A stretch of DNA of 64,000 nucleotides from Lentilactobacillus otakiensis DSM 19908 = JCM 15040 (GCF_001434145.1 NZ_AZED01000014.1:558001-622000); one strand, 5' to 3'; shown: positions 9,503 through 19,769, counted from the first letter of the stretch. A program made the numbers and translations. The notes: generated by a model not told the origin, from the sequence alone.

Positions 9503-9532
9503 AAAATGCCTGACAATTTGTCAGACATTTTT
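9503..9532. terminator. Bidirectional terminator between oxidoreductase and tagO
   Basis: AAAATG-C-CTGACAA / TTGTCAG-A-CATTTT with flanking A- and T-runs on both sides, between convergent genes. Confidence 0.8.
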
Positions 9533-9535
9533 ACT

Positions 9536-10627
9536 CTAATGGTTATTTTTACTAGTCGTATCCTTCACCAATCGCTTAATCCCATTCAACAAAGGTTGTC
9601 GGTCTTCACCAACCAGCCCGATGGTTTCAACAAACAACTCCAAGCCGATTAGCACGGCAATTGTCAGCAGAATTGAGCCCCACAAAGTTGAAATTGGATA
9701 TAGCAAAGAAATAAATGAAAAAATCAATGCAATGCCATAAATCACCAACACCGTTTGCCGATGAGTTAACCCGATTTGCATCAATCGGTGATGCAAATGA
9801 CGTTTATCGGCATGGGTAATCGGCTCCTTATTTAATAGCCGCCTGAAAATGGCAAATACCGTATCGGTAATGGGAACACCCAAAATCATAACAGGAATTA
9901 ACAACGTAATGAAAGTGGCGTTCTTTAATCCAAACAACGAGAAGACCGACATCATAAAGCCGATAAACAGTGCACCGGTATCCCCCAAATAAATTCGAGC
10001 GGGGAAAAAGTTATATGGTAAAAAGCCGATACATGCGGCAACTAACGTAAAAATCATAATTGCAACAAAAATATTCCCCACATTAAGGAAGAACATCGCA
10101 GTAATGCCCATGGTGGTCAGCGCAATAATCGCAACGCCGGTGGCCAATCCGTCCAACCCATCAATTAAATTAACAGCGTTTGTAATCGCCAAAATCCAAA
10201 TGTAAGTGACCGGTAAACTCATCCAACCAAGATGAATGGTAAAAAATGGCAGTGTGATCGTAGTCATCTTAACGCCAGCGGTGAAATACACCCATAATGC
10301 AGCAATCGAAATTCCCAAGACTTTTTGGCGAGGCTTCAAAACGAAGATGTCATCAATAATCCCAGTTAGGATAATGATGCACTCTCCACCATAGACGCCC
10401 CACAAAATTTTGGTTGGGAACTGATCCCGTAACAGAATCATCGTCGTGAAGGTGTAGGCAATAAAAATTGCCAACCCACCAATCGTTGGCATTGGAATTT
10501 TATTAACCCGCCGTTTATTCGGCTGGTCCTCTGCCCCAACGGCAAAAGCAAGCTTCCGAATAAATGGGGTTAAGACCGCGGAAATAATCATGGTTGCAAA
10601 TAAAGATACAATGATCTCAAATTTCAA
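9536..10627 (-). CDS. tagO: Undecaprenyl-phosphate GlcNAc-1-phosphate transferase
   Basis: Polytopic membrane enzyme that starts wall teichoic acid or surface polysaccharide linkage-unit synthesis by moving GlcNAc-1-P onto undecaprenyl phosphate. 363 residues, about ten hydrophobic segments. The MraY/WecA-family signatures are present: EDQPNKRRVN, NAVNLIDGLDGLATG, GDTGALFIGF and the cytosolic HADKRHLHHRL histidine motif. It starts with TTG at 10627 behind GAGG. A chromosomal position near comF is shared with Bacillus. Confidence 0.94.
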   Translation of the reverse strand: MKFEIIVSLFATMIISAVLTPFIRKLAFAVGAEDQPNKRRVNKIPMPTIGGLAIFIAYTFTTMILLRDQFPTKILWGVYGGECIIILTGIIDDIFVLKPRQKVLGISIAALWVYFTAGVKMTTITLPFFTIHLGWMSLPVTYIWILAITNAVNLIDGLDGLATGVAIIALTTMGITAMFFLNVGNIFVAIMIFTLVAACIGFLPYNFFPARIYLGDTGALFIGFMMSVFSLFGLKNATFITLLIPVMILGVPITDTVFAIFRRLLNKEPITHADKRHLHHRLMQIGLTHRQTVLVIYGIALIFSFISLLYPISTLWGSILLTIAVLIGLELFVETIGLVGEDRQPLLNGIKRLVKDTTSKNNH

Positions 10628-10755
10628 AACTCTAACCTCACTTATTTCCTTCCAAATTAATATTAATTCAATTATACAAACGACAAATCATAAAAACAAG
10701 GTACGTCTTGCTCACAAAGTAAAGATACCTACTTAAACAATTACACCGGACCAAT

Positions 10756-10826
10756 TGTGTGAATTTTCACATTAAAGAAAATTGCTAACGTTTTCAATTG
10801 TCATATTTCACAAAAACATTTATACT
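10756..10826 (+). promoter_or_regulatory. lrgAB promoter with cre box and upstream palindrome
   Basis: Strong promoter: -35 TTGTCA 10798-10803, 17-bp spacer, -10 TATACT 10821-10826. A cre-like box TTGCTAACGTTTTCAA (10782-10797) abuts the -35 and fits the relaxed WTGNNANCGNNNNCAW consensus. Further upstream lies TGTGAA-TT-TTCACA (10758-10771), a perfect palindrome of CRP/FNR or Rex style but with shorter spacing. The spacer also carries a TTTCACAA half-site. Confidence 0.7.
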
Positions 10827-10886
10827 AGAGTTTGTAAGACAACAGGTTAATTATTTTATATTTCACAAACGGAAGGAGTTTTTACT

Positions 10887-11339
10887 ATGGCTGACAAATC
10901 AAATACTACACAAGCCGAAACAAAAGATGCACCCATTCTTATTCAAATGGGTATCTTTGCCGGCGTATTGTTTGTTTCCAGTTTAATTTCAGCATGGTTG
11001 GTAGCAGTTGCACCAAAGTTTCCTGTTCCAACCCCAGTTCTTGGATTAATTATTCTTTATCTCCTATTAACTTTCCATATTGTCAAAGTTGAGTGGGTTG
11101 ATAAATTTGCTACATTTATGATCGGAATGATTGCATTTCTATTTGTACCTTCAGGAATTCAATTGACTGCATCTCTTGATATCATGAAAGCTCAAGGTGT
11201 ACAACTTATCATTGCTATTATTATTTCAACGGTTGTCTTACTTGTTGTTGTTGCTTACACCACATCATTCTTCATTTGGATCCGAAAGACTGTATTCCAC
11301 GGCGATATCACTGTCAGTGAAACAGTCGATAAAAAATAA
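10887..11339 (+). CDS. lrgA: CidA/LrgA family membrane protein (probable pyruvate transporter subunit)
   Basis: 150 residues with four hydrophobic helices (near 17-40, 49-68, 72-95, 104-128), matching the LrgA/CidA holin-like family. In Bacillus the orthologous pair PftAB is a pyruvate facilitator; in staphylococci and streptococci the pair was studied as murein hydrolase/cell-death regulators. GGAAGGAG precedes ATG 10887. The downstream lrgB start lies 17 bases past the stop. Neither a LytST sensor pair nor a LysR regulator lies next to it here. The nearby cre box agrees with overflow-metabolite transport. Confidence 0.92.
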   Translation: MADKSNTTQAETKDAPILIQMGIFAGVLFVSSLISAWLVAVAPKFPVPTPVLGLIILYLLLTFHIVKVEWVDKFATFMIGMIAFLFVPSGIQLTASLDIMKAQGVQLIIAIIISTVVLLVVVAYTTSFFIWIRKTVFHGDITVSETVDKK

Positions 11340-11356
11340 TAAAAGGGGTGAATACA

Positions 11357-12109
11357 ATGTCTGCTACTGAAACAACCATTATTTCGTATTTAGGGACACC
11401 AATTTTTGGTATCTGTTTATCATTACTTGTTTTCTTGTTTGGTCAATGGCTATTCAAAATCGGAAAAGGATTCTTCTTATTCCAACCACTGTTTGTTGGT
11501 ATGGTATTAGGAATCTTCATTCTCTGGCTCATGGCTAAGATGTTTGGTGTCGATGTTACATGGTTCTACACCAACGCTTACAAACCAGGTGGAGATATCA
11601 TTTTCTGGTTCTTAAACCCAGCCACTATTGCGTTTGCTGTTCCTCTGTACAAACGTAACGATATTGTTAAACGATTCTGGTTAGAGATTCTGCTATCATT
11701 AATTATTGGTTTGTTCATCTCATTGTTCATCATCTACTATGTATCAAAGCTCATCGGCTTGAACAACAACGGAATTGCTTCAATGCTTCCACAAGCTGCT
11801 ACTACAGCTATCGCAATGCCTATCTCTGGTGCTATCGGAGGTACTCCTGCCGTTACTGCCATGGCATGTATCTTGAACGCCGTCTTGATTTACGCTTTGG
11901 CAACTTGGCTCATCAAGATCTTCCACTTGACTGAACCTATTGGCCAAGGTCTTGGATTAGGTACTGCCGGACATACTGTTGGTTCTGCAAAGGCCATTCA
12001 GTTAAGTTCTGTATCTGGTGCGATGGCTGCCATCGCGGTTGTTATCATTTCAATCGTTGTTGACGTCGTTGTTCCTACATTTGCTAACTTCATGGGAATT
12101 GCTCACTAA
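11357..12109 (+). CDS. lrgB: LrgB family membrane protein
   Basis: 250 residues from ATG 11357, chosen because AAAAGGGGTG lies 6 bases upstream; a GTG nine bases earlier is part of that ribosome site. Polytopic protein with the family-specific PQAATTAIAMPISGAIGGTPAVTA stretch near 135-158 and GLGTAGHTVGSAKA near 199-212. Partner of LrgA in one operon; together they probably form the transport unit for pyruvate or act on murein hydrolase control. Confidence 0.93.
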   Translation: MSATETTIISYLGTPIFGICLSLLVFLFGQWLFKIGKGFFLFQPLFVGMVLGIFILWLMAKMFGVDVTWFYTNAYKPGGDIIFWFLNPATIAFAVPLYKRNDIVKRFWLEILLSLIIGLFISLFIIYYVSKLIGLNNNGIASMLPQAATTAIAMPISGAIGGTPAVTAMACILNAVLIYALATWLIKIFHLTEPIGQGLGLGTAGHTVGSAKAIQLSSVSGAMAAIAVVIISIVVDVVVPTFANFMGIAH

Positions 12110-12128
12110 TTCCTCACAAGATCAAAAG

Positions 12129-12157
12129 GATCGTCCATTTGGGCGGTCTTTTTTTTT
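12129..12157 (+). terminator. Terminator of lrgAB
   Basis: GATCGTCC / GGGCGGTC stem (with G-U pairs) and a nine-T tail. Confidence 0.88.
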
Positions 12158-12285
12158 ACATACTTTTTCAAAAATTCAGTGGTCATAAATACGTCACTAT
12201 CCCCTCTTTGAACAGCTTCCCTCTCTTTCAGGGTAATTACCCACAATCACAATCAAACCGCATCAGGCAGCTAAAAACACACTAA

Positions 12286-12322
12286 AACAGGCCATCCGTT
12301 ATTGATTTAACGGATGGCCTGT
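12286..12322 (-). terminator. Terminator of kimA
   Basis: ACAGGCCATCCGTT / AACGGATGGCCTGT stem with an 8-nt loop, followed on the minus strand by TTTTAG and later T residues. Confidence 0.75.
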
Positions 12323-12336
12323 CATGTTTGACTTAA

Positions 12337-14178
12337 CTACTCACGCAAGTGGTAGTTATAAGTTGAAATAATAATATTTTGTCGTGAATTTAAAATCGTT
12401 CTTAATCTTAAACTGGTCTGGTTATGCAAGACATTTTCCCAACGATGCCTTGGTACAAATTGGGGTACCAAAACAGTGGTTGAATAGTTTCGATCAGCCG
12501 CCCGCTTAGCGATGACATCACAGAACCGCAATGTCGGCTGAGCAATTGAACGGTAGGATGAATGGATATCAACAAACCGGACATCTGGGAAGTCTTTCTT
12601 GAACTGCTCTGAAGTCTTGTGTTCCTTCTCAGGGTTAGAGTCGAAAGACACATGCATTGCGATGACATAATCACCAATCGACTGGGCGTAACTAATGGCA
12701 TTGGCGGTCACTCGGGTTACCCCGCTGACCAGGACAATCACCGTAGAGCCGTCAAAATGATGAGTTGTAGCAATTTCAGTATTCTCTTCTACCACTCGCA
12801 GCTGTTCGGCAACCCGCTTGTAATGATGATTGATCTTATAGAAAATTCTCAGAAGAATCGGCATCACAATCAAGTAAGGCCAAACATTTGGGAATCTTAA
12901 CAGGAACAAGCAGGTAACCAAAGTAAGCGAAATAAATGCACCGATGAAATTGATCACCGATTTCATCTGCCAGTGCTTGCCTCGATTTCTGCGCCAATGG
13001 ATAATCATTCCGGATTGTGACAATGTAAATGGAATGAACACACCGACCGCATACAAAGGAATCAATGAATTGGTTCGGCCACCAAAGATTTGAATGAGGA
13101 CGATTGCCCCAACGGCTAAGGAAATAATTCCGTTAGAGTACCCCAGCCGATCCCCTTTATCGAGATAGGCATGTGGCAGAAATTTATCTTTGGCCAAGTT
13201 ATAAGCCAAAATTGGAAATGCAGAAAATCCAGTGTTGGCGGCAACCGCCAAAATCATTGCAGTTGATAGCTGAAGAATATAGTAGACAATACCATGGCCG
13301 AAGACCGTTTCTCCAATTTGTGAAAGAACAGTTTCGTGGCTGTTTGGCATAATCCCCATGTAGTAACTTAGAAATGTAATACCACCAAAGAAGCAGGCCA
13401 AAATAGTTGCCATAATTGCTAAAGTTGCGGCAGCATTCTTACTTTTTGGCTTGTTAAAATTAGGCACAGCGTTACTGATCGCTTCAACACCAGTCAGTGA
13501 TGAAGAACCTGATGAGAACGCTCTAAAGAACAGAACCAGTGTCATCCCTTCAACGGGAGCGCCAATGTGAGCGGCAGCGTGATACTCGATATTGCCACTC
13601 ACGATGTTATAGCCGCCATAGATGATCATCGCAATGATCATAACAATGAATAGATACACCGGCAACGTCAGAAATGATGCCGATTCTCGAATTCCTCGAA
13701 GATTTAACAGCATAATAGCAACCACAATTAAACAGGAAATCAAGACACCATGTGAATATAACGATGGAACAGCTGAGGTAATTGCTTCAGTTGCTGAAGT
13801 TGTTGATACGGCAACAGTCAGCATGTAATCAACTAAAAGTGAACCCCCGGCAATTAACCCGGCCTGCTCACCCCAGTTGGTACTGGCAACCACATAGGCG
13901 CCACCACCGGATGGATAAGCGTGAATAATTTGTTGGTACGATAAAGTAATTGCGGCCAACAGAACCAACACAAGCGCTGCGACCCAAATTTGATACATCA
14001 ACGCTGCAGCTGACAATGTAATCAAAATGGTAGTAATCTGCTCAGTACCATATGCGACTGACGAGAGCGCATCGGATGATAGTAAAGCCAGTGCTTTGAA
14101 TTTGGTTAAGGATTGACCACCTTCATCAGTGGTTTTTAATGGCTTTCCAATCAGGAGCCGTTTGAGATATCGCCACAT
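12337..14178 (-). CDS. kimA: KimA-like potassium uptake transporter (APC/KUP type)
   Basis: 613 residues: twelve hydrophobic segments over about 1-460 and a soluble C-terminal domain of about 150 residues. The N-terminus (RLLIGKPLK, LTKFKALALLSSDALSSVAYGTEQI), the AYPSGGGAYVV and GGSLLVDYMLTVAVS blocks, and the tail motif VDIHSSYRSI all match what I recall of Bacillus KimA (YdaO), a high-affinity potassium transporter inhibited by c-di-AMP. Generic annotation would be amino acid permease; the KimA likeness is much closer. AAAGGAG lies 8 bases before ATG. It follows groEL but has its own long leader. Confidence 0.88.
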   Translation of the reverse strand: MWRYLKRLLIGKPLKTTDEGGQSLTKFKALALLSSDALSSVAYGTEQITTILITLSAAALMYQIWVAALVLVLLAAITLSYQQIIHAYPSGGGAYVVASTNWGEQAGLIAGGSLLVDYMLTVAVSTTSATEAITSAVPSLYSHGVLISCLIVVAIMLLNLRGIRESASFLTLPVYLFIVMIIAMIIYGGYNIVSGNIEYHAAAHIGAPVEGMTLVLFFRAFSSGSSSLTGVEAISNAVPNFNKPKSKNAAATLAIMATILACFFGGITFLSYYMGIMPNSHETVLSQIGETVFGHGIVYYILQLSTAMILAVAANTGFSAFPILAYNLAKDKFLPHAYLDKGDRLGYSNGIISLAVGAIVLIQIFGGRTNSLIPLYAVGVFIPFTLSQSGMIIHWRRNRGKHWQMKSVINFIGAFISLTLVTCLFLLRFPNVWPYLIVMPILLRIFYKINHHYKRVAEQLRVVEENTEIATTHHFDGSTVIVLVSGVTRVTANAISYAQSIGDYVIAMHVSFDSNPEKEHKTSEQFKKDFPDVRFVDIHSSYRSIAQPTLRFCDVIAKRAADRNYSTTVLVPQFVPRHRWENVLHNQTSLRLRTILNSRQNIIISTYNYHLRE

Positions 14179-14446
14179 AAATAGTTACTCCTTTTTTAAT
14201 AATCTACCATTCTTGTGAACCATAAAATAATAGTCCTTCTGAAGGTTAAAAACAAGTCTTGATATGTACGCTCAGATAGGTTCACAAAAGATCCCTATCC
14301 AAGTTAGATGGCAAATGCCTTTATATTCGTATTTCGATCACACATGTTTCTTGTGAAGGCGTATATCGACTGCCTACGTAATTGCTTCGCTGAGGCCTGA
14401 TGGACGCTCAGAAACAGAGGCACTATGTCTTAACACACTCTACTTA
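14179..14446 (-). promoter_or_regulatory. Long structured-looking leader of kimA, class unknown
   Basis: About 270 bases between the groEL terminator and kimA without a gene. On the minus strand: TGCCT can pair with either of two AGGCA segments, CTGAG/CCTCAG form a local stem, GGATAGG/CCTATC form a hairpin (plus 14275-14300), and CTGAGCGT occurs twice (plus 14404-14411 and 14268-14275), so CCTCAG has two possible partners. A weak promoter (TTGCTT, 17 bp, TACAGT) lies just upstream. The conserved core of the ydaO c-di-AMP riboswitch is not recognisable, so the class stays open. Confidence 0.5.
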
Positions 14447-14479
14447 CTGTAATATCGAACCGTGAAATAAGCAAGTGGC

Positions 14480-14521
14480 AAAATGAGCACCAATTCCTGA
14501 TTTGGAATTGATGCTCATTTT
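14480..14521 (-). terminator. Terminator of groEL
   Basis: 18-bp near-perfect arms AAAATGAGCACCAATTCC / GGAATTGATGCTCATTTT with a 6-nt loop. Confidence 0.85.
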
Positions 14522-14559
14522 ACAATATTTTAGTTCAAACTGATTATTTAACGCTTAAA

Positions 14560-16191
<1,632 letters not shown>

Positions 16192-16276
16192 TCACCTCAA
16201 AAAAATATTTTTGATTAATTTATAATTGAATGATTCAAATGATTCACTTATTAACAATTATCTTGTTAAAATAATC

Positions 16277-16561
16277 TTATTCGACAATTGCAACGATATC
16301 TTTTTCATGAAGAACCAGATAGGATTTATCGTTATCCTCGATCTCAGTTCCGGCGTACTTATCAAACATAACCTTGTCGCCCTTTTTAACAACTGGTGAT
16401 ACCTTTGTGCCATTATCCAACACACGGCCGTCACCAACGGCAACAACAGTTCCGGCTTGTGGCTTCTTCTTTGCGTTGTCAGCAAGAACAATACCGCCCA
16501 CCGATTTTTCTTCTTCTTTTTCAGTTTCGATAATTACGCGATCTCCTAATGGTTTTAACAC
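16277..16561 (-). CDS. groES: Co-chaperonin GroES
   Basis: 94 residues from GTG 16561, the right size for GroES; GGAGGG sits 6 bases upstream and the product starts [13 protein letters not shown] longer reading to 16603 would enter the CIRCE operator and is not credible. The mobile loop ([18 protein letters not shown], residues about 17-34) and the C-terminal DIVAI are present. Heptameric lid of the GroEL chamber. Confidence 0.98.
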   Translation of the reverse strand: MLKPLGDRVIIETEKEEEKSVGGIVLADNAKKKPQAGTVVAVGDGRVLDNGTKVSPVVKKGDKVMFDKYAGTEIEDNDKSYLVLHEKDIVAIVE

Positions 16562-16596
16562 GTTAGTCCCTCCATTTACAACAATTTTTAGCAACA

Positions 16597-16623
16597 TTAG
16601 CACTCACATGATAAAAGTGCTAA
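16597..16623 (-). promoter_or_regulatory. CIRCE operator of groESL
   Basis: TTAGCACTC-N9-AAGTGCTAA: one base off the HrcA-binding consensus TTAGCACTC-N9-GAGTGCTAA. Confidence 0.95.
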
Positions 16624-16634
16624 TCACTGTTTAT

Positions 16635-16663
16635 AATATATTATTTTTTCAGACCAATTGCAA
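16635..16663 (-). promoter_or_regulatory. groESL promoter
   Basis: Minus-strand -35 TTGCAA (16658-16663), 17-bp spacer, -10 TATATT (plus 16635-16640), placing the start just before CIRCE as expected for HrcA control. Confidence 0.75.
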
Positions 16664-16724
16664 GGATTTCTACACATTTACTTCCAGAAATGACAGCTGT
16701 TTCCCTCAAAATCAGTAAATAAAA

Positions 16725-16761
16725 GCAAAAGAAAAGACCGCCATTTTCAAAATGAACGGTC
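16725..16761 (-). terminator. Terminator of rex
   Basis: GACCG / CGGTC outer and CATTTT / AAAATG inner pairing with a T-rich tail (TTTTCTTTT) on the minus strand. Confidence 0.75.
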
Positions 16762-16787
16762 ATTCTACAATAATCTTGTTCGTTATT

Positions 16788-17420
16788 TTACTTACCAAAG
16801 TTTTCAATGAAGTAAATCAGGGTTTGCAGTTCATTGGTCAGGTCAACATTTTGAACCAAGACATCTTCAGGAACCTGGAGACGAATTGGTGTGAAGTTTA
16901 AAATTCCTTTGACACCACCGGCAACCGCGTCATCCGCAATGGATTGAGCGACTTTTGACGGCACAGTTAAAATAATGACTTTAATTTGCTGATCGTGAAG
17001 CTGATGTGAAAGTTCTTCGATCGGATAGACGGGTACCCCATCTTCAATCGTATTCACAATCTTGTCATCCGTATCGAATGCGGCAGAAATTCTAACGTTT
17101 CCGTCCTTGTGAAAATTAAAGTTCAATAATGCGTGACCCAGATTACCAACTCCAATGAGTGCGACATTGGTGAGATGCTCCTGGTTCAAAATTGTCTTGA
17201 AGAATGAAAGCAGGTTATCGACATCGTAGCCGTACCCCCGTTTACCTAATGCGCCAAAATAGGAAAAGTCACGACGAATGGTTGCTGAATCTACTTGAAC
17301 CGCCTCAGCCAATTCTGTTGATGAAATCCGTTGTTTTCCTGTGTCATGCAAGATATTTAAGTATCGATAATATATGGGCAATCGTTTAGCGGTTGCGCGT
17401 GGAATATTTTCAGCTGTCAA
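16788..17420 (-). CDS. rex: Redox-sensing transcriptional repressor Rex
   Basis: 210 residues. N-terminal winged helix ([24 protein letters not shown], about 37-60) and a Rossmann NAD(H) domain with [10 protein letters not shown] near 91-100 and the C-terminal domain-swap helix. Rex represses fermentation and redox genes when the NADH/NAD ratio is low and releases DNA when NADH binds. TTG 17420 follows AGGAGG. Its own promoter is overlapped by a Rex-like site. Located beside the ABC-F gene and groESL as in Bacillus. Confidence 0.97.
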   Translation of the reverse strand: MTAENIPRATAKRLPIYYRYLNILHDTGKQRISSTELAEAVQVDSATIRRDFSYFGALGKRGYGYDVDNLLSFFKTILNQEHLTNVALIGVGNLGHALLNFNFHKDGNVRISAAFDTDDKIVNTIEDGVPVYPIEELSHQLHDQQIKVIILTVPSKVAQSIADDAVAGGVKGILNFTPIRLQVPEDVLVQNVDLTNELQTLIYFIENFGK

Positions 17421-17460
17421 GAAAATTTCCTCCTATTTTTTATTTTGTTTAAAAGAAACT

Positions 17461-17522
17461 TTGTGAATTCCTATTTACACCTCATTCTACCATAAGATGA
17501 CATCTTGTGAAATATATTTCAA
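17461..17522 (-). promoter_or_regulatory. rex promoter with Rex-like operators
   Basis: Minus-strand -35 TTCACA (plus 17506-17511), 16-bp spacer, extended -10 TGGTAGAAT (TAGAAT plus 17484-17489). The plus-strand TTGTGAAATATATTTCAA (17505-17522) resembles the Rex box and covers the -35; a second TTGTGAA half-site with TTTACAC lies at 17461-17480. Suggests autoregulation. Confidence 0.65.
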
Positions 17523-17608
17523 ATAATACTTACAATAAATTACTGAAAGCTTGAAAATTATGATAAAATTGATTGTTGATAGTTACAAAAAGAAAGGTGG
17601 CCAAACAC

Positions 17609-19558
17609 TTGATAATCTTACAAGCACAAGATCTAACAAAACGATTTAATGGCGAAAATATCTTCTCAAAAGTTAATTTGGCCATTCAAGAAAAAAGTCG
17701 GGTTGCGCTTGTTGGGCGCAATGGTGCCGGCAAATCGACCCTCGTTAAAATGATAATCGGTGAACAATCCATTGATGGTGGTCAGATTGTCACTAAAAAA
17801 AATCTCACAATTGGTTACTTGGCACAGGATACCGGTTTGGACTCCGATAAGACGATTTATGCAGAAATGGAATCCGTCTTTGCCGGCTTAAAAGAACAGG
17901 AAGCCAAGTTGCACTCTCTGGAAAAACAGATGGGAGCACCGGATATCGATCCCCAATCCGAAGAATATGAAACTATCTCATCACAATATGACAACATCCG
18001 AGCTGATTTCGAGCAACACAATGGCTACGGATATGACGCTGAAATTCGTGGTGTTCTTCACGGATTTGGATTTGGTGAGTCTGATTATGACCATCCAATC
18101 AATGAACTATCCGGCGGCCAAAAGACCCAACTAGCAATGGCAAAGTTACTGTTGGAGAAACCAGAGCTGTTAATTTTGGATGAGCCAACCAACCACTTGG
18201 ACGTCGAGACCATTACCTGGCTTGAAGGTTATATTCAAAATTACAGTGGCGCCCTTTTGATCATTTCACATGACCGGTACTTTTTAGACAGAATTGTCAA
18301 TGAAGTCTATGAAATGTCACAAGGCACCCTCCACCATTTCACTGGTAACTACACTGATTACACCAAAAAGAAAGATCAGTTGGTTGAGCAGGAGTGGAAA
18401 GAGTACGAGAAGCAACAGGCTAAAATCCAAAAGCTGCAAACCTTTGTCGATAAAAATATCGTCCGGGCATCGACAACCAAACAGGCTCAAGCTCGTCGCA
18501 AACAACTTGAAAAAATGGATAAACTGCAAAAGCCGACTGGCGATTCGAAGACTGCCCGCTTTTCATTTTCACCAAAATCAAAAAGCGGCAACAACGTGTT
18601 AAACGTGGCAAATGCCGCTGTTGGCTATACTTCAGTTCTTGCCGAACCCGTGAATCTCGATGTTAAACGTCACCAAGCAATTGCCATTGTGGGACCTAAT
18701 GGTGTTGGTAAATCAACCTTATTAAAAAGTATCTTAGGGATTATCCCCTTCTTAAAAGGTAAGGCTCAATTTGGTACTGGAGTCGATACCGGCTACTACG
18801 ACCAGGAACAAGCCTCACTGCACGCTTCCAAAACCGTTCTCGAGGAGTTGTGGGATGATCATCCAACGACCCCCGAAGGCGACATTAGAAGCATTCTGGG
18901 CAGCTTCTTATTTTCAGGAGATGACGTCGCCAAGATGGTCCATGATTTATCCGGTGGTGAAAAAGCACGGTTGCTTTTGACCAAGTTGGCCATGCAGCAT
19001 AACAACTTTTTAATGTTGGATGAGCCAACCAACCATTTGGATATCGATAGTCGAGAAGTCCTGGAAAAGGCGTTGAACCAATTTGACGGCACAATCCTCT
19101 TCGTGTCCCACGACCGGTACTTCATTAACAAGATTGCTACTGCAGTTGTTGAATTATCACGCAAAGGCACAACCCTTTACCTTGGCAACTACGATTATTA
19201 TGTAGATAAAAAAGATGAGCAGGAAGCCATCAAACAACATGCTGCAGAAAAAAATGCTGCGAACAATCCTGAACCGAAAACTGTTGTCACAACAGATAAG
19301 AAAAATTATGAAATTAACAAACAAGTTCAAAAAGAGCATCGCAAATTAGCCAGAGAAGTAGATGCGTTGGAAACCAAATTAGATCAACTGACAAAATCCA
19401 AAGATAGTATTGAAACTGAAATGACCAAACCTGATGTATTCAATGATCTGGGTAAACTGCAAGACCTACAGAAACAACTTGATAGCATCAATGCCCAAAT
19501 CAAAGAGACTGAATCAAGTTGGGAAGAACAAAGTTTGAAGCTTGAAGATAATGAGTAA
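17609..19558 (+). CDS. ABC-F family ATPase (YdiF type)
   Basis: 649 residues from TTG 17609, preferred because AAAGGTGG precedes it by 8 bases; an upstream ATG in frame would include that site. Two ABC domains: Walker A GRNGAGKS near 36 and GPNGVGKS near 354, signatures SGGQKTQLAM and SGGEKARLLL, Walker B LILDEPTNHLD and LMLDEPTNHLD. A charged linker separates them, and a C-terminal coiled coil (about 565-649) follows. ABC-F proteins act on ribosomes rather than in transport. Divergent from rex. Confidence 0.95.
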   Translation: MIILQAQDLTKRFNGENIFSKVNLAIQEKSRVALVGRNGAGKSTLVKMIIGEQSIDGGQIVTKKNLTIGYLAQDTGLDSDKTIYAEMESVFAGLKEQEAKLHSLEKQMGAPDIDPQSEEYETISSQYDNIRADFEQHNGYGYDAEIRGVLHGFGFGESDYDHPINELSGGQKTQLAMAKLLLEKPELLILDEPTNHLDVETITWLEGYIQNYSGALLIISHDRYFLDRIVNEVYEMSQGTLHHFTGNYTDYTKKKDQLVEQEWKEYEKQQAKIQKLQTFVDKNIVRASTTKQAQARRKQLEKMDKLQKPTGDSKTARFSFSPKSKSGNNVLNVANAAVGYTSVLAEPVNLDVKRHQAIAIVGPNGVGKSTLLKSILGIIPFLKGKAQFGTGVDTGYYDQEQASLHASKTVLEELWDDHPTTPEGDIRSILGSFLFSGDDVAKMVHDLSGGEKARLLLTKLAMQHNNFLMLDEPTNHLDIDSREVLEKALNQFDGTILFVSHDRYFINKIATAVVELSRKGTTLYLGNYDYYVDKKDEQEAIKQHAAEKNAANNPEPKTVVTTDKKNYEINKQVQKEHRKLAREVDALETKLDQLTKSKDSIETEMTKPDVFNDLGKLQDLQKQLDSINAQIKETESSWEEQSLKLEDNE

Positions 19559-19563
19559 ATTAA

Positions 19564-19687
19564 TAGAGCGTGAAAATAGGCGTTTTGATCCCAGAATTTA
19601 AGGGCAGCAATCAATTATTCCTGGTTCTGGAATAGTTGATTGCTGCCCTTAAATTCTGGGATCAGCCGGTTTGAACGCGTTTTCGCT
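19564..19687 (+). repeat. Composite hairpin element behind abcF
   Basis: Starts a few bases past the stop with TAGAGCGTGA and ends in GAACGCGTTTTCGCT. Inside is a hairpin with arms 19587-19621 and 19629-19663 (34 of 35 pairs) and a TGGTTCT loop. The flanks match the nrdF element base for base in spacing (27 nt from GAG to CCC). No T-run follows the stem. Confidence 0.7.
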
Positions 19688-19706
19688 AGGTAATCATGCA
19701 ACTACT

Positions 19707-19757
19707 AAAAGCTGAGACTGAGGCAAAAGTGAACACTTTTGTCCCAGTCTCAGCTTT
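19707..19757. terminator. Bidirectional terminator between abcF and tsaD
   Basis: AAAAGCTGAGACTG...CAAAAGT / ACTTTTG...CAGTCTCAGCTTTT with A- and T-runs on both sides, between convergent genes. One of three related terminators in the window. Confidence 0.85.
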
Positions 19758-19769
19758 TTTTGAATTAAA

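Noticed and set aside
10756-10773. Rex operator upstream of lrgA
   Set aside because: The palindrome TGTGAA-TT-TTCACA has a two-base centre; the Rex box needs four between TGTGAA and TTCACA. Kept as an unassigned operator.
14179-14446. ydaO-type c-di-AMP riboswitch before kimA
   Set aside because: The conserved GGGG-purine block and the CCGNCAGCUAAC-like core are not recognisable; only TGCC/GGCA end pairing and CGTAGGC look similar. Reported as an unclassified leader instead.
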